Shown here: in pieces, positions 26,788 to 36,905 of the stretch
Numbering within the stretch: position 1 is the first letter of the stretch
Layout of the letters: each line of letters starts with the position of its first letter
Source of the DNA: Shewanella litorisediminis
GTDB taxonomy: Bacteria > Pseudomonadota > Gammaproteobacteria > Enterobacterales > Shewanellaceae
Assembly: GCF_016834455.1 (NCBI RefSeq)
Contig: NZ_CP069213.1
Span: 1,426,501 to 1,490,500 of the forward strand
Direction: 5' to 3'
DNA: 64,000 bases
Made by a program: the position numbers and the translations under genes
The notes under the pieces: model-generated
Databases searched by the model: none
Seen by the model: the letters and a program-made list of their open reading frames with translations, nothing else
What the model was told of the DNA's origin: nothing

Positions 26788-27591
26788 TTAGCGCTTAAGG
26801 GCTTCGTTCAAAAGAGGGCGCATGGTTTTTACCAAGGCTGTAGTTGCCTTGGGTGAGCCAGCTACGATATTGCCAGACATCAGGTAGTTATGACCACCGT
26901 TAAAGTCGGTCACTGTACCACCGGCTTCACGCACGATAAGGTCACCTGCGGCGATGTCCCATGGCTTGAGGCCCAGCTCGAAATAACCATCCATACGACC
27001 GGCGGCAACATAGGCCAGGTCCAGAGATGCGGCACCTGCGCGGCGAAGGTCAGCGCACTGGGCAAAGACTTCGTTAAGCACGTTCATGTACGTTTGGGTG
27101 TGCTGGCGTGACTTGAACGGGAAACCAGTGGCAATGATGGTGCCGTTGAGATCCTGAACATTGCTAACGCGAACGCGGAAATCGTTTACCTTGGCACCCT
27201 GGCCGCGGACAGCGCTGAACAGCTCGTCACGCACGGGGTCGTAAACCACGGCAACTTCAGTTTTGCCTTTATATTGCAGGGCGATGGAGACGGCGAAATG
27301 GGGGATACCACGCATAAAGTTGGTGGTGCCATCCAAGGGGTCAACGATCCAGATATAATCTTTGTTGGTTCCGCGATTTTCACCCTGCTCTTCACCAACG
27401 ATGGTGTGGTCGGGATAAGACTTGCGGATCTGGTAAACGATAGCTGCTTCGGCTTCCTTGTCTACGCTGGTAACAAAATCATTGATACCTTTGGTACTCA
27501 CCTCGACGCGTTCGAGATCAGTATAAGCACGCATAATGGTTTGGCCGGCGGCGCGAGCGGCGCGCACAGCGATGGTCAGCATCGGATGCAT
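26788..27591 (-). CDS. suhB: Inositol-1-monophosphatase SuhB
   Basis: From ATG 27591 the product is 267 residues, the same length as E. coli SuhB. Metal-binding motifs are intact: GEEQGEN (motif around Glu67), IVDPLDGTTNFMRGIPHF and the C-terminal WDIAAGDLIVREAGG. The enzyme hydrolyses myo-inositol 1-phosphate. In E. coli SuhB also joins the rRNA antitermination complex with NusA and helps ribosome assembly, which probably explains its conservation. It is divergent from trmJ. A longer in-frame start at 27636 has no support. Confidence 0.95.
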   Translation of the reverse strand: MHPMLTIAVRAARAAGQTIMRAYTDLERVEVSTKGINDFVTSVDKEAEAAIVYQIRKSYPDHTIVGEEQGENRGTNKDYIWIVDPLDGTTNFMRGIPHFAVSIALQYKGKTEVAVVYDPVRDELFSAVRGQGAKVNDFRVRVSNVQDLNGTIIATGFPFKSRQHTQTYMNVLNEVFAQCADLRRAGAASLDLAYVAAGRMDGYFELGLKPWDIAAGDLIVREAGGTVTDFNGGHNYLMSGNIVAGSPKATTALVKTMRPLLNEALKR

Positions 27592-27746
27592 TGCAATCCC
27601 CTGGATGTTAAAGAACGAAAAATGAGCGGCGCGCATTATACCGCATCTGCCGGGTATATCAATTACAGATTTTCATATAAGGATTTAAGCGTCGCTGTGG
27701 TAGACTGCTTCGCTCAGGATTTTTATCAATTAAATTAAGTCTTTTC

Positions 27747-28469
27747 ATGCTCAGTAATATCCGCGTCGTCTTGGTAGGCACTTCCCATCCCGGTAACATA
27801 GGCTCTGTAGCTCGGGCTATGAAAACCATGGGTTTATCAAATCTTTATCTGGCAGAGCCACGCTGCGAACCCGATGGCCAGTCGGTGGCATTGGCTGCCG
27901 GTGCCTGCGATATTCTGAAAAACCTTACCCGGGTAGACTCGTTGCGCGAGGCCATCAAGGATTGTGCTTTGGTCATCGGTACCTCGGCCCGCAGCCGCAC
28001 CCTGGACTGGCCGCTGCTCGATCCCCGTCAGGCGGGTGGCAAACTGGCCGCCGAAGCCGTGAGTGGCCCAGTTGCTATTGTGTTTGGCCGCGAAAACCAC
28101 GGCCTTTACAACGAGGAGCTGCAGGCCTGTAACTATCACGTATTTATTCCGGCCAATCCCGAATACATGTCGCTCAATCTGGCGCAAGCGGTTCAAATCA
28201 TCTGCTATGAGACCCGCATCGCCCATCTGGCGTTGGAAAGTCAAACCGCAGAAGTCGTCGAATACCCCCTGATGGAAGAGAACGAGCGATTCTTTGAGCA
28301 TCTCGAAAGAACTCTCACCGGAACCGGGTTTATTATCAAGAATCATCCGGGGCAGGTGATGACCAAGCTCAGAAGGCTGTTTACCCGTGCCCGGATAGAA
28401 AGCCATGAGATGAATATTTTGCGTGGCATCCTGACTTCCATCGAAAAGGCAGTCGGCAGCAAGAAGTAA
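27747..28469 (+). CDS. trmJ: tRNA (cytidine/uridine-2'-O-)-methyltransferase TrmJ
   Basis: A 240-residue SPOUT-class enzyme that 2'-O-methylates position 32 in the anticodon loop of several tRNAs. The motifs are [28 protein letters not shown], the [15 protein letters not shown] knot region and [18 protein letters not shown]. The C-terminal helical extension ([13 protein letters not shown]...[14 protein letters not shown]) marks TrmJ rather than TrmL. In this genus and many gamma-proteobacteria it precedes cysE and the isc operon, as here; cysE starts 32 bases downstream. Confidence 0.95.
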   Translation: MLSNIRVVLVGTSHPGNIGSVARAMKTMGLSNLYLAEPRCEPDGQSVALAAGACDILKNLTRVDSLREAIKDCALVIGTSARSRTLDWPLLDPRQAGGKLAAEAVSGPVAIVFGRENHGLYNEELQACNYHVFIPANPEYMSLNLAQAVQIICYETRIAHLALESQTAEVVEYPLMEENERFFEHLERTLTGTGFIIKNHPGQVMTKLRRLFTRARIESHEMNILRGILTSIEKAVGSKK

Positions 28470-28501
28470 CAGAGCCCCGGGCTCAACGACAAGGAAACGA
28501 C

Positions 28502-29323
28502 ATGGGTGTGATATCCAGGCTGAAAGAAGACATTGCCTCCATTTACCACCGGGATCCTGCAGCACGCAGTGCCATCGAAATCCTGCTGAATTATCCCGGT
28601 ATGCACGCCATTTGGCTGCACAGGATAAGTCATAAGCTGTGGAAGCGGGATTGGCGTTTTCTGGCCCGATGTTTGTCGACGTTTTCCCGCTGGCTGACCG
28701 GAGTCGAAATTCACCCCGGAGCGACCATTGGTCGTCGATTCTTTATCGACCACGGCATGGGCATTGTTATCGGCGAAACCGCTGAAATTGGGGATGATTG
28801 CACCTTATACCACGGTGTGACTCTCGGGGGGACAAGCTGGAATGCCGGCAAGCGTCACCCAACCCTTGAAAACAATGTGGTCGTGGGTGCCGGTGCCAAA
28901 ATTCTGGGGCCTATCACCATGAAAGAGGGCAGCCGCGTGGGCTCCAACTCTGTGGTGGTAAAAGATGTGCCTGAACATACCACTGTGGTGGGTATCCCAG
29001 GCCGTGCGGTGGCGCAGCCATCGAGCCAGACGAAAGAAACCACAGAGCGTCGCAGTGCCATGGCCAAAAAGTACGGCTTTGATGCCTATGCGGTATCCCC
29101 CGATAATCCCGACCCCGTCGCCAACGCCATCGGCCAGATGCTCGATCATATGCATCTGATGGACTCCAAGGTGCAGGACCTTTGCCAGGAGCTTCAGCGT
29201 CTCGGTGGTAATGTGTGCACCGAGCGTCTGCCCGAGCTCGATGTTGGCGAGTTCAGCGAGGCTGAAGCCGCCGCAGCAGAGAAACGCCAGAACGCGCTGG
29301 ATGAGTTTGATCCCAGTATCTGA
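28502..29323 (+). CDS. cysE: Serine O-acetyltransferase CysE
   Basis: A 273-residue enzyme that acetylates L-serine, the entry step of cysteine synthesis. The N-terminal helical part ([22 protein letters not shown]) is followed by the left-handed beta-helix of hexapeptide repeats. Catalytic and binding residues occur in HPGATIG and [16 protein letters not shown]. It supplies O-acetylserine, also the inducer of the CysB regulator encoded at the other end of the window. Cysteine is the sulfur source for IscS, which lies directly downstream. AAGGAAA precedes the ATG. Confidence 0.96.
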   Translation: MGVISRLKEDIASIYHRDPAARSAIEILLNYPGMHAIWLHRISHKLWKRDWRFLARCLSTFSRWLTGVEIHPGATIGRRFFIDHGMGIVIGETAEIGDDCTLYHGVTLGGTSWNAGKRHPTLENNVVVGAGAKILGPITMKEGSRVGSNSVVVKDVPEHTTVVGIPGRAVAQPSSQTKETTERRSAMAKKYGFDAYAVSPDNPDPVANAIGQMLDHMHLMDSKVQDLCQELQRLGGNVCTERLPELDVGEFSEAEAAAAEKRQNALDEFDPSI

Positions 29324-29424
29324 TCCCAAGACCGCAAAACAGGCCTTTTTACATTGATAAAAAGACCGAAAAAAGGTTAAATACCCCAGCTTTGTGCGGG
29401 GGTATTCTGTGGCACAACAACCCA

Positions 29425-29449
29425 ATACTTGAGTAAATTGGTTGGTTTT
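29425..29449 (+). promoter_or_regulatory. IscR type 1 binding site, upstream copy
   Basis: This 25-bp element matches about 20 of 25 positions of the type 1 IscR consensus, with ATACTTGA on the left. It directly abuts the stronger downstream copy with no base between them. Confidence 0.65.
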
Positions 29450-29474
29450 ATAGTTGACTAAATTACTCGGGTAT
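29450..29474 (+). promoter_or_regulatory. IscR type 1 binding site over the iscR promoter
   Basis: The element matches 24 of 25 positions of the type 1 consensus (left part ATAGTTGACT, right part ACTCGGGTAT). It covers the -35 TTGACT (29454-29459) and spacer of a promoter whose -10 is probably TGAAAT (29477-29482) after 17 bp. [2Fe-2S]-IscR binding here would block RNA polymerase, giving autorepression of the isc operon. Confidence 0.85.
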
Positions 29475-29515
29475 GGTGAAATTGCTCCCAGAATTACAGG
29501 GGAACCACGGTTGCT

Positions 29516-29977
29516 ATGAAACTGACATCAAAAGGCCGCTACGCCGTAACTGCCATGCTGGATGTGGCGATTCATTCCGCCCAAGGGCCTGTGCCGCTGG
29601 CTGATATTTCCGAGCGCCAGGGGATTTCGCTCTCTTACCTCGAGCAACTTTTTGCCAAGCTGCGCAAGCATGGATTGGTCGCCAGTGTTCGCGGTCCGGG
29701 TGGTGGTTATCGCCTCGGGCTCGAAGCCGACGATATCTCGGTCGGTATGGTTGTTCATGCTGTAGACGAATCCGTAGATGCCACCCGCTGTCAGGGTGCA
29801 GGCAACTGCCAGAGTGGCAGTCGATGCCTGACCCACTCTCTGTGGGGCGATCTCAGTAAACAAATTTCTGACTTTTTGAACGGTATCAGCCTCGCTGCAC
29901 TTATGCAGAAACGGGATGTTCAGTACATCTCTGTGCAGCAGGATCAGATACAAAAAGGGCACAGGGCATCGGCTTAA
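29516..29977 (+). CDS. iscR: Fe-S cluster-sensing transcriptional regulator IscR
   Basis: A 153-residue Rrf2-family regulator. The N-terminal winged helix ([35 protein letters not shown]) is followed by cluster ligands Cys92, Cys98, Cys104 and His107 in [16 protein letters not shown]. This is the exact spacing of E. coli IscR. When it holds a [2Fe-2S] cluster it represses the isc promoter through the tandem sites just upstream; apo-IscR binds type 2 sites elsewhere. It heads iscRSUA-hscBA-fdx. Confidence 0.97.
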   Translation: MKLTSKGRYAVTAMLDVAIHSAQGPVPLADISERQGISLSYLEQLFAKLRKHGLVASVRGPGGGYRLGLEADDISVGMVVHAVDESVDATRCQGAGNCQSGSRCLTHSLWGDLSKQISDFLNGISLAALMQKRDVQYISVQQDQIQKGHRASA

Positions 29978-30054
29978 GTCCTTGTGAATCCATAATAATT
30001 AAGCGTGTACGTTGTAAGTAGCCTCGGTTGAGACTGCGAAGTACGGAGTGTGTG

Positions 30055-31269
30055 ATGAAGCTTCCTATCTATTTCGATTACGCCGCAACGACCCCGGTTG
30101 ACCCGCGCGTTGCTCAAAAAATGATGCAGTACATGACGATGGACGGCATCTTTGGTAACCCGGCTTCCCGTTCCCACCGCTATGGTTGGCAGGCTGAAGA
30201 AGCGGTCGATGTCGCCCGTGCTCAGGTGGCCGATCTGATTAACGCCGATCACCGCGAAATCGTGTTTACCTCTGGTGCCACTGAGTCCAATAACCTGGCT
30301 ATTAAGGGTGTGGCTCACTTCTATCAGAAGAAAGGCAAGCACATCATCACCAGCAAAACCGAACATAAGGCCGTGTTGGACACCTGTCGCCAGCTGGAGC
30401 GTGAAGGTTTTGAAGTGACTTACCTTGAGCCAGGTGTAAACGGCATTATCCCCATGGAGCGCCTCGAGGCGGCAATGCGCGACGACACCATTCTGCTGAG
30501 CCTGATGCACGTAAATAACGAAATTGGTGTGGTACATGACATCGATGCCATCGGCGAACTGTGTCGCAGCAAGGGCATTATCTTCCACGTGGATGCCGCC
30601 CAGAGCGCCGGTAAATTACCCATCGACGTGCAAAATACCAAGGTCGACCTGATATCGATTTCCGGTCACAAAATGTACGGCCCTAAAGGTATCGGTGCTC
30701 TGTATGTGCGACGCAAGCCACGTATCCGTCTGGAAAGCCAGATGCACGGTGGTGGCCATGAGCGCGGTATGCGCAGCGGCACCCTCGCAACTCACCAGAT
30801 TGTTGGCCTCGGTGAAGCGGCAGCTATCGCCAAAGCGGACATGGAAAGCGATAACGCCCGTATCCATGCACTGCGCGATCGCCTGTGGAATGGCATCAAA
30901 GACATCGAAGAAACCTATGTTAACGGTGACTTCGAGCAGCGCTACTGCGGTAACCTGAACGTCAGCTTTAATTTTGTTGAAGGTGAGTCGTTGATGATGG
31001 CCCTGAAAGATTTGGCCGTATCCTCTGGCTCTGCCTGTACGTCTGCCAGCCTTGAGCCGAGCTATGTGCTCCGTGCCCTGGGGCTGAGCGATGAAATGGC
31101 CCACAGCTCAATCCGTTTTTCCATCGGTCGTTTTACCACCGAGGAAGAAGTGGATTACGCCATTGGCATTATCCAGGGCTCTATCGGCAAGCTGAGAGAA
31201 ATGTCCCCACTTTGGGAGATGTTCAAAGATGGCGTCGATTTGAGCAAGGTTGAGTGGGTGCACCACTGA
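30055..31269 (+). CDS. iscS: Cysteine desulfurase IscS
   Basis: A 404-residue pyridoxal-phosphate enzyme, the same length as E. coli IscS. It starts [18 protein letters not shown]. The PLP lysine lies in [10 protein letters not shown] and the catalytic mobile-loop cysteine is Cys328 in [15 protein letters not shown]. It removes sulfur from cysteine and passes it to IscU, and also feeds tRNA thiolation. A 77-base leader separates it from iscR, the region where small-RNA control acts in E. coli; no such RNA site can be proven here. Confidence 0.97.
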   Translation: MKLPIYFDYAATTPVDPRVAQKMMQYMTMDGIFGNPASRSHRYGWQAEEAVDVARAQVADLINADHREIVFTSGATESNNLAIKGVAHFYQKKGKHIITSKTEHKAVLDTCRQLEREGFEVTYLEPGVNGIIPMERLEAAMRDDTILLSLMHVNNEIGVVHDIDAIGELCRSKGIIFHVDAAQSAGKLPIDVQNTKVDLISISGHKMYGPKGIGALYVRRKPRIRLESQMHGGGHERGMRSGTLATHQIVGLGEAAAIAKADMESDNARIHALRDRLWNGIKDIEETYVNGDFEQRYCGNLNVSFNFVEGESLMMALKDLAVSSGSACTSASLEPSYVLRALGLSDEMAHSSIRFSIGRFTTEEEVDYAIGIIQGSIGKLREMSPLWEMFKDGVDLSKVEWVHH

Positions 31270-31299
31270 TTGGTGGTTTGAGAGATTTGGAGCAGTATC

Positions 31300-31683
31300 A
31301 TGGCATACAGTGAAAAAGTAATAGATCATTACGAGAATCCCCGTAACGTGGGTTCTTTTGACAAGAACGATCCCAGCGTGGTTACCGGAATGGTGGGTGC
31401 ACCTGCCTGCGGTGACGTGATGAAACTTCAACTGAAGATCAATGACGCAGGTATCATCGAAGACGCCAAATTCAAAACCTACGGCTGTGGCAGCGCCATC
31501 GCTTCAAGCTCTTTGGTCACCGAATGGGTGAAAGGTAAGAGCATCGAAGAAGCGGCCGCTATCAAGAACACGGATATCGCCGAAGAGCTGGCTCTGCCAC
31601 CGGTGAAGATCCACTGTTCTATTCTGGCCGAGGATGCCATCAAGGCAGCTCTGGAAGAGTACAAGCACAAGCAAGCCAAGTAA
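31300..31683 (+). CDS. iscU: Fe-S cluster assembly scaffold IscU
   Basis: The 127-residue scaffold on which [2Fe-2S] clusters are built from iron and IscS-derived sulfur. Cluster ligands Cys37, Cys63 and Cys106 are at the canonical positions, with Asp39 in PACGDVM. The LPPVK motif (residues 99-103) is the binding site for HscA, which pulls the cluster out for transfer. All functional residues are intact, and the length matches E. coli IscU (128 aa). Confidence 0.97.
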   Translation: MAYSEKVIDHYENPRNVGSFDKNDPSVVTGMVGAPACGDVMKLQLKINDAGIIEDAKFKTYGCGSAIASSSLVTEWVKGKSIEEAAAIKNTDIAEELALPPVKIHCSILAEDAIKAALEEYKHKQAK

Positions 31684-31695
31684 TTCGGAGTACGT

Positions 31696-32019
31696 ATGGC
31701 GATTTCTATGACACCCGCAGCCAATGAGCGAGTCAAAGCCTTCCTTGCCAATCGTGGCAAGGGCGTAGGTCTTCGTCTCGGTCTCAAGACGTCTGGCTGC
31801 TCGGGTATGGCCTACGTGCTGGAGTTTGTTGACGATCTCAACGATGACGACGAAGTCTACGAAATAGATGGCGTCAATATCATCATTGACGCCAAGAGCT
31901 TCATCTACCTGCAGGGTATCGAGCTCGATTTCGTCAAGGAAGGCCTCAATGAGGGCTTCAAATTCAATAACCCCAATGCCAAGGGAGAATGCGGCTGCGG
32001 CGAGAGCTTCACCGTATAA
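31696..32019 (+). CDS. iscA: A-type Fe-S carrier IscA
   Basis: A 107-residue A-type carrier protein with the three conserved cysteines Cys35, Cys99 and Cys101 (SGCSG and CGCGESF). It receives clusters or iron and delivers them to apo-proteins, acting late in maturation of [4Fe-4S] enzymes. It lies 12 bases after iscU and 9 bases before hscB, within the isc operon. Confidence 0.97.
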   Translation: MAISMTPAANERVKAFLANRGKGVGLRLGLKTSGCSGMAYVLEFVDDLNDDDEVYEIDGVNIIIDAKSFIYLQGIELDFVKEGLNEGFKFNNPNAKGECGCGESFTV

Positions 32020-32028
32020 TCCGGTTTT

Positions 32029-32553
32029 ATGAATTACTTCGAGCTGTTTAACCTTCCGGTTGCTTTCGATATCAATGCCAGTGAGCTCGCGGACACGTAC
32101 CGCGAGCTTCAGCGTACCGTGCATCCCGATAAGTTTGCCGCCGCCAGTGAGCAGGAAAAACTGCTCGCAGTCAGTCGCACCGCCATGGTGAACGATGGTT
32201 TCCAGACGCTGAAAGACCCCATTCGCCGTGCCGAGCATATGCTTGCGCTCAAAGGGGTCGATATCCGCCATGAAACCCAAACCGTGCGCGACACCGCATT
32301 CCTGATGCAGCAAATGGAGTGGCGCGAGGCATTGGAAGAGATTGCCCATGCAAACGACCCCCATGCACTGATTGCCGACCTTTACCAGTCTTTCGGTGAC
32401 TTCCAAAAGCAGGTCACTGCCAAGCTCAAGCCGTTGCTGATCAGTGAAGATACCAATGACTGGCAATCTGCGGCCGATCAGGTTCGCAAGTTGAAGTTCA
32501 TGGCAAAATTGCATCTGGAACTTGAGCGGGCCGAAGACGCCCTCTTGGACTGA
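32029..32553 (+). CDS. hscB: Co-chaperone HscB (J-domain)
   Basis: A 174-residue J-protein. The N-terminal J domain carries HPD at residues 32-34 in RTVHPDKF. The C-terminal three-helix domain binds IscU ([14 protein letters not shown]). It brings IscU to HscA and stimulates HscA ATP hydrolysis. It is followed by a perfect 7-bp hairpin in the gap before hscA. Confidence 0.96.
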   Translation: MNYFELFNLPVAFDINASELADTYRELQRTVHPDKFAAASEQEKLLAVSRTAMVNDGFQTLKDPIRRAEHMLALKGVDIRHETQTVRDTAFLMQQMEWREALEEIAHANDPHALIADLYQSFGDFQKQVTAKLKPLLISEDTNDWQSAADQVRKLKFMAKLHLELERAEDALLD

Positions 32554-32568
32554 CATATCCCTTTTTAA

Positions 32569-32587
32569 GCCGGCGCCGGTCGCCGGC
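32569..32587 (+). other. Intercistronic hairpin between hscB and hscA
   Basis: A GCCGGCG/CGCCGGC perfect stem with a five-base loop lies in the 54-base gap. It has no downstream T-run, so it is not a normal terminator. It may stabilise or separate mRNA segments of the isc transcript; this is inference. Confidence 0.55.
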
Positions 32588-32607
32588 GTAAGTTAAGTTG
32601 GACACCT

Positions 32608-34467
32608 ATGGCCTTATTGCAAATCGCCGAGCCCGGCCAAAGCGCCGCGCCCCACCAACACAGACTCGCCGTCGGTATCGATCTTGGCACCACCAACTCT
32701 CTGGTGGCCGCAGTGCGAAGCGGTGAAGCCAAAACCCTGGCCGATGCCCATGGCCGTCATTCTCTGCCTTCCATCGTGCGCTATGCAAAGGACGGTATTT
32801 CCGTTGGGCAGGATGCCGAAGTGCACAGTGCCACCGATGCTGCCAATACCATAGTCTCTGTTAAGCGCTTTATGGGCCGCAGTCTGGCGGATATTGAGGC
32901 TGGCAGTCAGCGTTTTCCTTACCAGTTCAGCGCCAGTGAAAACGGCCTGCCGCTGTTTAATACTCCCCAGGGGCAGGTGAATCCGGTGCAGGTCTCTGCT
33001 GAAATTCTGCGCCCGCTTATTGCCCGCGCCGAAGACACCCTGGGCGGCAGCCTGGAAGGTGTGGTCATTACGGTTCCTGCCTATTTTGATGACGCTCAGC
33101 GTCAGGGCACCAAGGATGCGGCGCAGCTTCTGGGTGTGAAAGTACTGCGTCTGCTTAACGAGCCCACTGCTGCCGCTATCGCCTATGGTCTGGACTCAGG
33201 CCAGGAGGGCGTGATTGCCGTGTATGATCTCGGCGGTGGTACCTTTGATATTTCTATTTTGCGTCTTAACCGCGGTGTGTTTGAAGTACTGGCCACCGGC
33301 GGTGACTCAGCCCTTGGCGGTGACGATTTCGATCATTTGCTCAGCTCACACCTGGCCCAGCATTGGGGATTGGATGTGGCCGACACGGCTCTTGGGCGTA
33401 AGCTGATGATTGAAGCGCGTCGGGTAAAAGAAGCCCTGACGGACTCAGACACAGTCACTGCGACGCTCGAGCATCAGGGACAGGCTTATCGTCTCGATAT
33501 CGACCGCGGGACCTTCGATAACCTGATTGCCGCCTTGGCGAAAAAGACCATTGCTGCCTGTCGCCGTGCCCTGCGTGATGCGGGTATCGACGCCGATGAC
33601 GTGCTGGAAACAGTGATGGTAGGCGGTTCAACCCGGGTGCCTTTGGTGCGCACCGAAGTTGAAGCCTTTTTTGGCAAGGCGCCGCTGACCAGTATCGACC
33701 CTGACCGCGTGGTTGCCATTGGCGCTGCCATTCAGGCAGATATTCTGGTGGGCAACAAGCCCGAGTCTGATTTGCTGCTGCTGGATGTGATCCCGCTGTC
33801 GCTGGGTATCGAGACCATGGGTGGACTGGTAGAAAAAATCGTTTCCCGAAACACCACCATCCCGGTTGCCCGCGCGCAGGAATTTACCACCTTTAAGGAC
33901 GGTCAAACCGCGATGGCTTTCCACGTGGTGCAGGGCGAGCGTGAACTGGTGCAGGATTGCCGCTCGCTGGCGCGCTTTACCCTCAAGGGGATCCCGCCCC
34001 TTGCTGCCGGCGCAGCTCACATCCGGGTTACTTTCCAGGTGGATGCCGATGGATTGCTCAGCGTTACCGCGATGGAAAAGTCCACCGGAGTGAAGTCCAG
34101 CATTCAGGTGAAACCATCCTTTGGGCTTTCCGACACCGAAATCGCCACCATGCTCAAGGATTCCATGAAGCACGCCAAGGACGACATCAGCCGTCGTATG
34201 CTGGCCGAACAGCAGGTAGAGGCGGCCCGGGTGCTGGAATCTTTACATTCGGCGCTTGCCAAAGACAAGGCGCTGCTGTCCGAAGCGGAACTTAATCAGA
34301 TCACCTCGGCCATGGCCGAACTTGCCGAGACGGCCAAGGGCGACGATGCCGATGCTATTCAAGGGGCAATAGAGCGACTGGATGCACAAACCCAGGAGTT
34401 TGCCGCCAAACGTATGGACAATTCTATCCGCAACGCCCTCAAGGGCCAGTCGGTCGACACTATATAG
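32608..34467 (+). CDS. hscA: Fe-S assembly chaperone HscA (Hsp70 family)
   Basis: This 619-residue Hsp70 is specialised for IscU. The nucleotide-binding domain holds [25 protein letters not shown] and [11 protein letters not shown]. The substrate domain and helical lid follow to the C terminus. It recognises the LPPVK motif of IscU and drives cluster release using ATP, assisted by HscB. Length equals E. coli HscA (616 aa). fdx starts nine bases after its stop. Confidence 0.97.
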   Translation: MALLQIAEPGQSAAPHQHRLAVGIDLGTTNSLVAAVRSGEAKTLADAHGRHSLPSIVRYAKDGISVGQDAEVHSATDAANTIVSVKRFMGRSLADIEAGSQRFPYQFSASENGLPLFNTPQGQVNPVQVSAEILRPLIARAEDTLGGSLEGVVITVPAYFDDAQRQGTKDAAQLLGVKVLRLLNEPTAAAIAYGLDSGQEGVIAVYDLGGGTFDISILRLNRGVFEVLATGGDSALGGDDFDHLLSSHLAQHWGLDVADTALGRKLMIEARRVKEALTDSDTVTATLEHQGQAYRLDIDRGTFDNLIAALAKKTIAACRRALRDAGIDADDVLETVMVGGSTRVPLVRTEVEAFFGKAPLTSIDPDRVVAIGAAIQADILVGNKPESDLLLLDVIPLSLGIETMGGLVEKIVSRNTTIPVARAQEFTTFKDGQTAMAFHVVQGERELVQDCRSLARFTLKGIPPLAAGAAHIRVTFQVDADGLLSVTAMEKSTGVKSSIQVKPSFGLSDTEIATMLKDSMKHAKDDISRRMLAEQQVEAARVLESLHSALAKDKALLSEAELNQITSAMAELAETAKGDDADAIQGAIERLDAQTQEFAAKRMDNSIRNALKGQSVDTI

Positions 34468-34475
34468 GTAACAAC

Positions 34476-34811
34476 ATGCCGCAAATCGTATTTTTGCCTC
34501 ACGAAGAACTCTGTCCGGATGGTGCCGTGGTCGAGGCCAAGGTGGGTGAGTCCATTTTGGATGTGGCCTTAAGAAACGGAATTCACATTGAGCACGCCTG
34601 CGAAAAATCCTGCGCCTGTACCACCTGTCATGTGGTGGTGCGCGAAGGTTTTGATGAGCTTGAGCCATCGGATGAGCTGGAAGACGATATGCTCGACAAA
34701 GCCTGGGGGCTGGAACCAGAAAGCCGCCTCTCCTGTCAGGCTAAAGTGGTGGATTGCGACCTGGTGGTGGATATCCCCAAGTACACCATTAACATGGTTA
34801 GCGAAGGCTAA
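34476..34811 (+). CDS. fdx: Isc-type [2Fe-2S] ferredoxin Fdx
   Basis: A 111-residue adrenodoxin-type ferredoxin. Cluster ligands are Cys42, Cys48, Cys51 and Cys87 (HACEKSCACTTC and SCQAK). It donates electrons during cluster assembly on IscU. This is the last isc gene here; the iscX gene that follows fdx in E. coli is not seen. A strong terminator closes the operon. Confidence 0.96.
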   Translation: MPQIVFLPHEELCPDGAVVEAKVGESILDVALRNGIHIEHACEKSCACTTCHVVVREGFDELEPSDELEDDMLDKAWGLEPESRLSCQAKVVDCDLVVDIPKYTINMVSEG

Positions 34812-34830
34812 CGAGCGTCTTCATACAATC

Positions 34831-34859
34831 AAAGCCAGTCTTATGACTGGCTTTTTTTT
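34831..34859 (+). terminator. Intrinsic terminator of the isc operon
   Basis: AAAGCCAGTC/GACTGGCTTT stem (34831-34854) with a four-base loop, ending in a run of T residues, 20 bases after fdx. Confidence 0.9.
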
Positions 34860-34968
34860 CTGCCATCTCGCTATAGTTATTGGCACCGGCCACAGTGGGA
34901 ATTGGCCGAGATTGCTTTTATGCAAAAGGCGCGTATGATGCGCGGGTTTTTCATTATTGGAGTTATGA

Positions 34969-35874
34969 ATGCGGATCGCTGTTTTATCTCAGGGGCCAGA
35001 ACTCTATTCGACCCGTCGCCTGGTGGAGGCTGCCACCGAGCGGGGGCATGAGGTCAGGGTGATTAATCCCCTTGAGTGCTATATGAACATCAATATGCGG
35101 GCGTCCAGCATTCATATTGCCGGGGAAGAACTGCCTGTTTTCGATGCAGTGATCCCCCGAATCGGCTCGGCCATCACCTTTTATGGCTGTGCAGTGCTCA
35201 GGCAGTTTGAAATGATGGGGGTGTACACCCTCAATGAGTCGGTTGCCGTGACCCGCTCCCGTGACAAGCTGCGCTCTATGCAACTGATGTCGCGCAGAGG
35301 TATTGGATTGCCCATCACCGGATTCGCCAACAAGCCGTCGGACATTCCTGATTTGATTGAAATGGTGGGCGGTGCCCCGCTGGTGATTAAACTGCTGGAA
35401 GGCACCCAGGGGATAGGCGTGGTCTTGGCCGAAACCCGTAAAGCGGCCGAGAGTGTGATTGAAGCCTTTATGGGGCTTAAGGCCAACATCATGGTGCAGG
35501 AGTATATCCGTGAGGCCAATGGCGCCGATATTCGCTGCTTTGTGCTGGGTGACAAGGTGGTGGCGGCCATGAAGCGTCAGGCGGCGCCCGGTGAGTTTCG
35601 CTCCAATCTGCATCGCGGCGGCAGTGCCACCCTGGTGAAGCTGACGCCGGAAGAGCGCTCAGTCGCCATTCGTGCCGCCAAGACCATGGGGCTGAATGTG
35701 GCCGGGGTGGATTTGCTGCGTTCAAACCACGGTCCGCTGGTGATGGAGGTCAACTCATCCCCCGGACTAGAAGGCATTGAAGGCGCTACCGGTAAGGATG
35801 TAGCCGGGGCCATCATTGCCTTTATCGAAAAAGCCGCCCACAAGAAACCCAAGCAAACGGGTGCCCGTGGCTAG
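34969..35874 (+). CDS. rimK: RimK ATP-grasp alpha-L-glutamate ligase
   Basis: The 301-residue ATP-grasp enzyme is close to E. coli RimK in length (300 aa) and sequence: [56 protein letters not shown] and [15 protein letters not shown]. RimK adds glutamates to the C terminus of ribosomal protein S6 and can make poly-glutamate. GGAG precedes the ATG. It lies downstream of the isc operon but beyond its terminator, so it is a separate unit. Confidence 0.95.
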   Translation: MRIAVLSQGPELYSTRRLVEAATERGHEVRVINPLECYMNINMRASSIHIAGEELPVFDAVIPRIGSAITFYGCAVLRQFEMMGVYTLNESVAVTRSRDKLRSMQLMSRRGIGLPITGFANKPSDIPDLIEMVGGAPLVIKLLEGTQGIGVVLAETRKAAESVIEAFMGLKANIMVQEYIREANGADIRCFVLGDKVVAAMKRQAAPGEFRSNLHRGGSATLVKLTPEERSVAIRAAKTMGLNVAGVDLLRSNHGPLVMEVNSSPGLEGIEGATGKDVAGAIIAFIEKAAHKKPKQTGARG

Positions 35875-36028
35875 AGCCATTTTGTGATCCAGGATGGATT
35901 TTCAGGTTAAGTCTTTGTAAGCCCATGTGAACTTTGATCGCCGTCAAACTCGTCATTGTCCATGGGCGTAAGCTTGTCACATGGCCGCCCGGTGCGGCAT
36001 TCATGCTTATAAATAAAAGGACGCTGCC

Positions 36029-36190
36029 ATGAAATCTGTATTGCCTCTGCTCCTGCTGGTTCCTGCCGCTGCCATGGCCCATGAGGGGCACGGTGGAGTA
36101 GGGCTCTTCCACCATCTGATGGATCTGCTGCCCGCCATTGCGCTGGTGGCCATTGCCGGTACCTGGTGGTGGGCCAAAGGTCGCAAATAA
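36029..36190 (+). CDS. Small exported His-rich membrane protein
   Basis: A 53-residue ORF starting MKSVLPLLLLVPAAAMA, a convincing signal peptide with cleavage after AMA. The mature peptide begins HEGHGG and has GLFHH, then one hydrophobic helix (LLPAIALVAIAGTWWW) and a basic KGRK end. AAAGGA lies upstream of the ATG. The histidine-rich mature N terminus would face the periplasm and could bind metal, by inference. It resembles tiny exported proteins near metal-transport genes, but I do not recognise a family. Confidence 0.7.
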   Translation: MKSVLPLLLLVPAAAMAHEGHGGVGLFHHLMDLLPAIALVAIAGTWWWAKGRK

Positions 36191-36292
36191 GCCCCTTAAT
36201 TTTCCAGTAACAAACCTTGCAGAGCGTCTGCTTTGCAGGGTTTGGCTGTGCCTGTCTTTGTGATAAAGATAGGCTTTGTGAAATAAATCCCG

Positions 36293-36298
36293 TATAAT
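36293..36298 (+). promoter_or_regulatory. Probable -10 element of ndk
   Basis: A perfect TATAAT lies 43 bases before the ndk start. No good -35 is visible at the usual distance. Confidence 0.5.
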
Positions 36299-36340
36299 CC
36301 GCGCGAATTTTACAAACTTGCTCATCAAAGGAAGCTAGTT

Positions 36341-36772
36341 ATGGCGATCGAACGCACTTTTTCTATCATCAAGCCTGATGCTGTTGCCAAGAACCACATC
36401 GGCGCTATCTACAACCGTTTTGAATCTGCTGGCCTGAAAATCATCGCTGCAAAAATGGTTCACCTGACCAAAGAGCAGGCTGAAGGTTTCTACGCTGAGC
36501 ACAGCGAGCGTCCTTTCTTCGGCGCCCTGGTATCTTTCATGACTTCTGGTCCTATCATGGTTCAGGTTCTGGAAGGTGAGAACGCCGTTCTGGCCAACCG
36601 TGAAATCATGGGTGCCACCAATCCAGCTCAAGCTGCCCGCGGTACTCTGCGTGCTGACTACGCTGCCAGCATCGATGAGAACGCTGTACACGGTTCTGAC
36701 GCTCTGGCTTCTGCCGAGCGCGAAATCGCTTACTTCTTCGCTGCTGACGAGCTGTGCCCACGCACTCGCTAA
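36341..36772 (+). CDS. ndk: Nucleoside diphosphate kinase Ndk
   Basis: A 143-residue kinase that equalises nucleoside triphosphate pools. The phospho-histidine is His117 in [25 protein letters not shown] and [10 protein letters not shown] are family motifs. Codon choice is strongly biased, as in highly expressed genes. AAGGAAG precedes the ATG, and a terminator lies just downstream. Confidence 0.97.
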   Translation: MAIERTFSIIKPDAVAKNHIGAIYNRFESAGLKIIAAKMVHLTKEQAEGFYAEHSERPFFGALVSFMTSGPIMVQVLEGENAVLANREIMGATNPAQAARGTLRADYAASIDENAVHGSDALASAEREIAYFFAADELCPRTR

Positions 36773-36787
36773 TCAGTTGCTGATAAT

Positions 36788-36817
36788 AAAAAAGGAGCCG
36801 AATGGCTCCTTTTTTAT
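36788..36817 (+). terminator. Intrinsic terminator of ndk
   Basis: AAAGGAGCC/GGCTCCTTT stem with a four-base loop, A-run before and T-run after, right behind ndk. Confidence 0.9.
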
Positions 36818-36905
36818 TTCCGTTTTCCTGAGCTTCGCCAGTATCACATGCCGATTTCTGCAGATGATGCCCGGCCAGAACATGGGTTCCAGTGTGAACT
36901 CTCGC

